From Chitinophagales bacterium (GTDB taxonomy: Bacteria > Bacteroidota > Bacteroidia > Chitinophagales > JADJOU01), in NCBI GenBank assembly GCA_016787225.1, contig JAEUUY010000011.1, positions 248,001 to 312,000 on the forward strand: a stretch of DNA of 64,000 nucleotides, given 5' to 3'. Under the pieces are notes generated by a model. That model searched no databases. It saw nothing but the letters and a program-made list of their open reading frames with translations, and was not told the origin of the DNA. Shown piece after piece: positions 60,218 through 64,000 of this stretch. How positions within the stretch are numbered: position 1 is the stretch's first letter; each line of letters starts with the position of its first letter. The translations under genes and the position numbers were made by a program.

Positions 60218-61430
60218 TGTGACCCATTTTGTCTCTCTTGGTCTCTAAGTATTTTTGGTTACTTGGATTTGGAGTTACTTCTATAGGGATATTATCTACT
60301 ATCTCCAGTCCATAACCGATAAGCCCTACACGTTTTTTGGGATTATTGCTCATGAGTTTTATTTTTTGAATACCGAGGCTGCGAATGATTTGAGCCCCAA
60401 GACCATAGTCTCGCTCATCCATTTTAAAGCCTAGTTCCAAGTTGGCTTCTACAGTATCACGACCCTGCTCTTGAAGTTTGTAAGCTCTTAGCTTGTTCAA
60501 TAATCCTATTCCCCTGCCCTCTTGTTGCATATAGACAACAACTCCTTTTCCTTCCTGTTCTATCATTTTCATAGCGAGGTGTAGCTGATCTCCACAGTCA
60601 CAGCGAAGAGACTGGAGAATATCTCCCGTAGCACAACTCGAATGAACCCTCACCAAAACGGGCTCGCCTGCCTCCCAAGCTCCTTTTACCAAGGCTAAGT
60701 GGATATCCGGGCTTGTATTTTGTGAAAAAGCATGTAACTTGAAATTTCCGTATTTGGTAGGCATATCAACTACTTCTTCTAGCTTGATGAGACTATCATG
60801 CTTCAGTCTATATTCTATCAAGTCTTCGATAGAAATAATTTTCAAATTATGTTTTTTAGCCACTTCTATCAATTGTGGAAGGCGCGCCATGCTACCATCC
60901 TCGTTGAGTATTTCTACCAGGACCCCTGCAGGCTGACAACCAGCCAGTCGGGCGATATCTACAGCTGCTTCGGTATGTCCAGCTCGACGTAATACGCCTC
61001 CATCTCTAGCTCTGAGTGGAAATATATGCCCTGGTCTGCCTAAATCTTTTGGCTTGGTATTTGGATTTATTAAGGATAAAATTGTCTTAGACCTGTCATG
61101 CGCAGAAATACCTGTAGTACAGCCTTCTCCCTTCAAATCGATAGATACCGTAAATTGAGTCTCATGTAGTACCGTATTTTTGCCAACCATGAGTTGTAGG
61201 TCTAATTCATCACAACGCTTCTCTGGAAGTGGAGTACATATAAGTCCGCGTCCATAGGTAGCCATAAAATTAACTACTTCCGGTGTGGCATGCTCCGCTG
61301 CAGCTATAAAGTCACCTTCATTTTCTCTATTTTCATCATCTACCACAATGATAACTTTTCCATTTTGAATATCCAACAAGGCTTCTTCAATTGTATTCAG
61401 TTTATATTCTGTCACTTCTTTCCCAGACAT
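60204..61430 (-). CDS. ribBA: Bifunctional 3,4-DHBP synthase / GTP cyclohydrolase II
   Basis: A 408-residue RibBA. RibB half (1-205): [24 protein letters not shown]-type replaced by the family form [11 protein letters not shown], and [22 protein letters not shown]. RibA half (210-408): zinc Cys in [20 protein letters not shown], and [18 protein letters not shown]. It makes both riboflavin precursors, from ribulose 5-phosphate and GTP. The start lies 29 bp inside the glycosyltransferase gene upstream. Confidence 0.96.
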   Translation of the reverse strand: MSGKEVTEYKLNTIEEALLDIQNGKVIIVVDDENRENEGDFIAAAEHATPEVVNFMATYGRGLICTPLPEKRCDELDLQLMVGKNTVLHETQFTVSIDLKGEGCTTGISAHDRSKTILSLINPNTKPKDLGRPGHIFPLRARDGGVLRRAGHTEAAVDIARLAGCQPAGVLVEILNEDGSMARLPQLIEVAKKHNLKIISIEDLIEYRLKHDSLIKLEEVVDMPTKYGNFKLHAFSQNTSPDIHLALVKGAWEAGEPVLVRVHSSCATGDILQSLRCDCGDQLHLAMKMIEQEGKGVVVYMQQEGRGIGLLNKLRAYKLQEQGRDTVEANLELGFKMDERDYGLGAQIIRSLGIQKIKLMSNNPKKRVGLIGYGLEIVDNIPIEVTPNPSNQKYLETKRDKMGHTILK

Positions 61431-62550
61431 TTGTTTTTATCCCTTTTATATAATTAAAAAATCCATACAATATTGCTAAATTCATACTCAAAAAATAATA
61501 CATTCTATACCAGATAGCATTTATTTTAAGCAAAGTCAGCAAATAATTAAAGAACAAAAATAGGCAAACCAAGCTACCTCCATAGATTAATATATTTGAA
61601 TATTGACCAAAAAGATTGAAAAAACTAAGTATCCAAGCTACTAAGAATAGAATAGGGGATAGCCACCGTAGTATTTTGTGAAAGAAAAAAGCATAGATAA
61701 AGCCAAAAGAGGTCTTCCATGGATTCAATAAATCTAAGAAATGAAAAAGTATCTGAAAATTGCCCGCAGCATAGCGGCTTTTGCGTTTAAACTCATTGGT
61801 AAGTACTGCTGAAATATGCTCCTTTGCTATGGCAGTTTGGGAATAGAGCACATAATAATTTTTTCCAATAACAGAGAACGTGAGAAACAAGTCGTCTGTT
61901 ATAAAATTTTTAGGAATCCTCTGATACAATTCGCCTCGCATCATATAGCAGGCGCCAAATACACCTATAGCATAACCCATAGTCCGACTTTCTTCCAGCT
62001 TTATTCTATTTTCTCTCAAAACATAATCTGATTCTACGTTGCGTTGATTTTGCAAAGGCACTACAGAGGCCCCAACCATACCTACTTTATCTATCAATAT
62101 TTCTTTTTCCAATTCGATAATACAGTTTGTGTCTAATGCTATATTAGCATCCATCAGGAGAATATGGTAGCTATCTGTGTTCAACTGAAATTTTTCTACT
62201 AAGAAATTCAAGGCCTGAGGCTTCCCAATGCGGTGGAGTCTTTCGACCTTCAGTTTTGAGTATTGTATTTGGAGATTTTGTAAAACCTTCATTGTTTCAT
62301 CTTCACTGCCATCATCCGCTACGATAACCATTTCTATATTATCTAAATTATTACTATTAAATATAGCTTGTATTGTTTTGGATATATGATTCTCTTCGTT
62401 GTATGCAGCTAGTAAAACAACAATAGGTCGCTTGCCGGAGGTGTGAGTACCTATAGTCTTATTCCCCAGATAATGGAGCGAACTAGGATATATTAAATAA
62501 CTATAAATAAATAGACTGACAAATACTAAAAATACAATCGCTAATATCAA
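61402..62550 (-). CDS. Glycosyltransferase family 2, membrane-bound
   Basis: A 382-residue GT2 enzyme: N-terminal membrane helix, GT-A domain ([35 protein letters not shown] as the DxD-type site, then [10 protein letters not shown] and [11 protein letters not shown] as the QxxRW-type region), and several C-terminal helices. The layout is of processive or lipid-sugar transferases. Its end overlaps the start of ribBA by 29 bp. Substrate unknown. Confidence 0.88.
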   Translation of the reverse strand: MILAIVFLVFVSLFIYSYLIYPSSLHYLGNKTIGTHTSGKRPIVVLLAAYNEENHISKTIQAIFNSNNLDNIEMVIVADDGSEDETMKVLQNLQIQYSKLKVERLHRIGKPQALNFLVEKFQLNTDSYHILLMDANIALDTNCIIELEKEILIDKVGMVGASVVPLQNQRNVESDYVLRENRIKLEESRTMGYAIGVFGACYMMRGELYQRIPKNFITDDLFLTFSVIGKNYYVLYSQTAIAKEHISAVLTNEFKRKSRYAAGNFQILFHFLDLLNPWKTSFGFIYAFFFHKILRWLSPILFLVAWILSFFNLFGQYSNILIYGGSLVCLFLFFNYLLTLLKINAIWYRMYYFLSMNLAILYGFFNYIKGIKTNVWERSDRI

Positions 62551-62597
62551 AATAAGTAGAATTAAGAATTAGAACACCTCGATTCTAATAGAACTAT

Positions 62598-62605
62598 TAT
62601 TTTTG
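62598..62605 (+). promoter_or_regulatory. -7 element (TATTTTTG)
   Basis: Exact TAnnTTTG match 17 bp before the ATG at 62623. Confidence 0.55.
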
Positions 62606-62622
62606 TTTGTAAAAATAAAACA

Positions 62623-64000
62623 ATGGCGAATAAACAACAGTTTTTATCCGATATTCAAACCGGATATACATTCAAAGGTGATAGCATTCTTATGGGTTTA
62701 GGTAAACTGAATGAAGAAAATGTCCCCGATGCCTTGATTAAAGCGCCACTCAAAATGTTTAACCGACATGGTCTGATAGCAGGAGCTACTGGAACGGGTA
62801 AGACTATTTCACTACAAGTCATAGCGGAAAACCTCTCCAAAGCGGGAGTGCCTGTTTTACTGATGGATATCAAAGGAGACCTCAGCGGTATCGCTATGGC
62901 TGGAAGTACCAATCCTAAAGTAGAAGAACGAAATGCCATTTTAAAATTAGATAACTCCTATTCCAACAATCCTGCTGAATTCATAACGATAAGCAGTGAG
63001 CCTGGTACACCTATGCGGGCTACTGTCAGTGAATTTGGACCTGTATTATTAGCTAAAATATTGGGATTGAACGATACCCAAGAGGGAGTCCTTTCTATGC
63101 TTTTTAAATACTGCGATGATAAAGGATTAGCTCTATTAGATTTAAAAGATTTAAGAGAAGTGCTAATACGAGCGAACGATGAACTAAAAGATGAACTAAC
63201 CAAACAATTTGGCAGTTTTTCAACTACGACTTCAGGTACTATTCTTCGTAAAGTAATTGAAATAGAACAACAAGGAGCAGACAAATTTTTTGGAGAAATG
63301 TCTTTTGAAGTGGAAGACCTCGTAAGGGTAATCGATGGAAAAGGAATAGTTAATATATTTCGCCTAACAGATATACAAGATAAGCCTAAATTATTTTCAA
63401 GTTTTATGCTTTGCCTGCTTGCTGAAATTTATGGCAGTTTCCCTGAAATAGGCGACCCTGATAAACCTAAACTAGTTTTATTTATCGATGAAGCACATTT
63501 GATATTTGAGGAAGCTAGCCCAGCGCTTTTAAAGCAACTCGAAGCTACTATTAAGCTGATTCGGTCCAAAGGTGTTGGTATATTTTTTATTACACAGAAT
63601 CCTGCCGATATTCCTGATTCTATTTTGGGTCAGCTGGGGATGAAAGTGCAACATGCCTTGCGTGCCTTCACTGCCAAGGATCAAAAAGCTATAAAACTAG
63701 CAGCTGAAAATTTCCCTATTTCCCCATATTATGATATCGAGAAAACCTTGACATCTTTGGGTATAGGAGAGGCCTTGGTCACTGTGCTCAATGAAAAAGG
63801 TATCCCTACTCCACTAGCTCATACCATGATGCGACCCCCATTAAGTCGTATAGGAGTATTGACTAATGGTGAATTGCAAGACATTATTGACCAATCTGAT
63901 ATCAAAGAAAAATACGAAAAAATCATAGACCGTGAGAGCGCTTATGAAATGCTCCAAGGAAAAATATCGGCGGCTAAAGAGGATGAACCTGAAGCAGAAG
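62623..64000 (+). CDS. HerA-like ATPase, DUF853 family (3' end outside window)
   Basis: The frame opens at ATG 62623 and has no stop before the window ends; 459 codons are seen. Motifs: AGATGTGKTISLQV (Walker A), LLMDIKGDLSGIAMAG, VLFIDEAHLIFEEA (Walker B) and ITQNPADIPDSILGQLG (sensor). This is the DUF853/HerA-like bacterial helicase family, hexameric ATPases of uncertain function distinct from archaeal HerA-NurA. The C-terminal part is missing from the window. Confidence 0.9.
   Translation, partial: MANKQQFLSDIQTGYTFKGDSILMGLGKLNEENVPDALIKAPLKMFNRHGLIAGATGTGKTISLQVIAENLSKAGVPVLLMDIKGDLSGIAMAGSTNPKVEERNAILKLDNSYSNNPAEFITISSEPGTPMRATVSEFGPVLLAKILGLNDTQEGVLSMLFKYCDDKGLALLDLKDLREVLIRANDELKDELTKQFGSFSTTTSGTILRKVIEIEQQGADKFFGEMSFEVEDLVRVIDGKGIVNIFRLTDIQDKPKLFSSFMLCLLAEIYGSFPEIGDPDKPKLVLFIDEAHLIFEEASPALLKQLEATIKLIRSKGVGIFFITQNPADIPDSILGQLGMKVQHALRAFTAKDQKAIKLAAENFPISPYYDIEKTLTSLGIGEALVTVLNEKGIPTPLAHTMMRPPLSRIGVLTNGELQDIIDQSDIKEKYEKIIDRESAYEMLQGKISAAKEDEPEAE

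Overview
The window is a chromosomal segment of a Bacteroidota (Bacteroidetes) bacterium. The evidence is AT-rich DNA, two secreted proteins with C-terminal type IX secretion (T9SS) sorting domains, a propeller-containing LytS-type kinase with a LytTR regulator, OmpA/TonB-like outer-membrane barrels, and many start-proximal copies of the Bacteroidota -7 promoter element TAnnTTTG. Several genes start only a few bases after that element. I cannot place it below phylum level. Most of it is housekeeping chromosome; no rRNA, CRISPR array, prophage or insertion sequence with a transposase was seen.

Layout. 1-2.4 kb: the 3' part of a TPR-containing class III adenylate cyclase, overlapping an acetyltransferase and an archaemetzincin. 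2.4-6.3 kb: a heterodimeric ABC exporter pair preceded by a possible leader peptide plus intrinsic terminator. 6.4-13.3 kb: an outer-surface protein, thiol peroxidase, cyclophilin, and an AraC regulator driving an outer-membrane barrel. 13.4-21 kb: nadC, a lipid-kinase-like gene, a zinc-ribbon protein, a NIF3 protein, a serine hydrolase, a nucleoside transporter, a bifunctional-nuclease protein and tRNA-Ala(GGC). 21.3-31.3 kb: an accessory-looking region with two paralogous T9SS-exported proteins, the LytTR regulator, a cluster of palindromic repeats around a GIY-YIG nuclease, the cognate-looking sensor kinase and a SpoIIE phosphatase. Both T9SS genes carry matching pairs of about 9-bp repeats at 21-22 bp spacing upstream, which look like LytTR operators.

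31.4-44.3 kb: a PAQR protein, a DoxX/BT_3928-like protein, two amino-acid transporters, DinB-type and propeller-like proteins, an ABC-F protein, rpmH-rnpA-yidD, and an arginine decarboxylase with a polyamine-acetyltransferase-like gene. 44.5-52.9 kb: sufB and sufC split by an ORF6N gene, then an SDR/KdsC-like phosphatase/NeuB-like set suggesting nonulosonic acid synthesis, a sterol-desaturase-type hydroxylase, a phosphate transporter and rpiB. 52.9-59.1 kb: a tight minus-strand run of six genes (ECF sigma, probable anti-sigma, heme A synthase, MurG-like glycosyltransferase, CrtC-like protein, and a three-domain methyltransferase/PAP2/Lgt-like membrane fusion). This run is the best candidate for an undescribed envelope-lipid system. 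59.2-64 kb: pyrD, ribBA, a glycosyltransferase and the start of a HerA-like ATPase that runs off the window.

Functional links that the sequence supports: the LytS/LytTR pair probably controls the two secreted paralogues next to it; the sigma/anti-sigma pair probably controls the heme A and lipid genes downstream; arginine decarboxylase and the acetyltransferase probably act on polyamines; SDR, phosphatase and NeuB probably act in one sugar-acid pathway. All of these are inferences from spacing and family knowledge.
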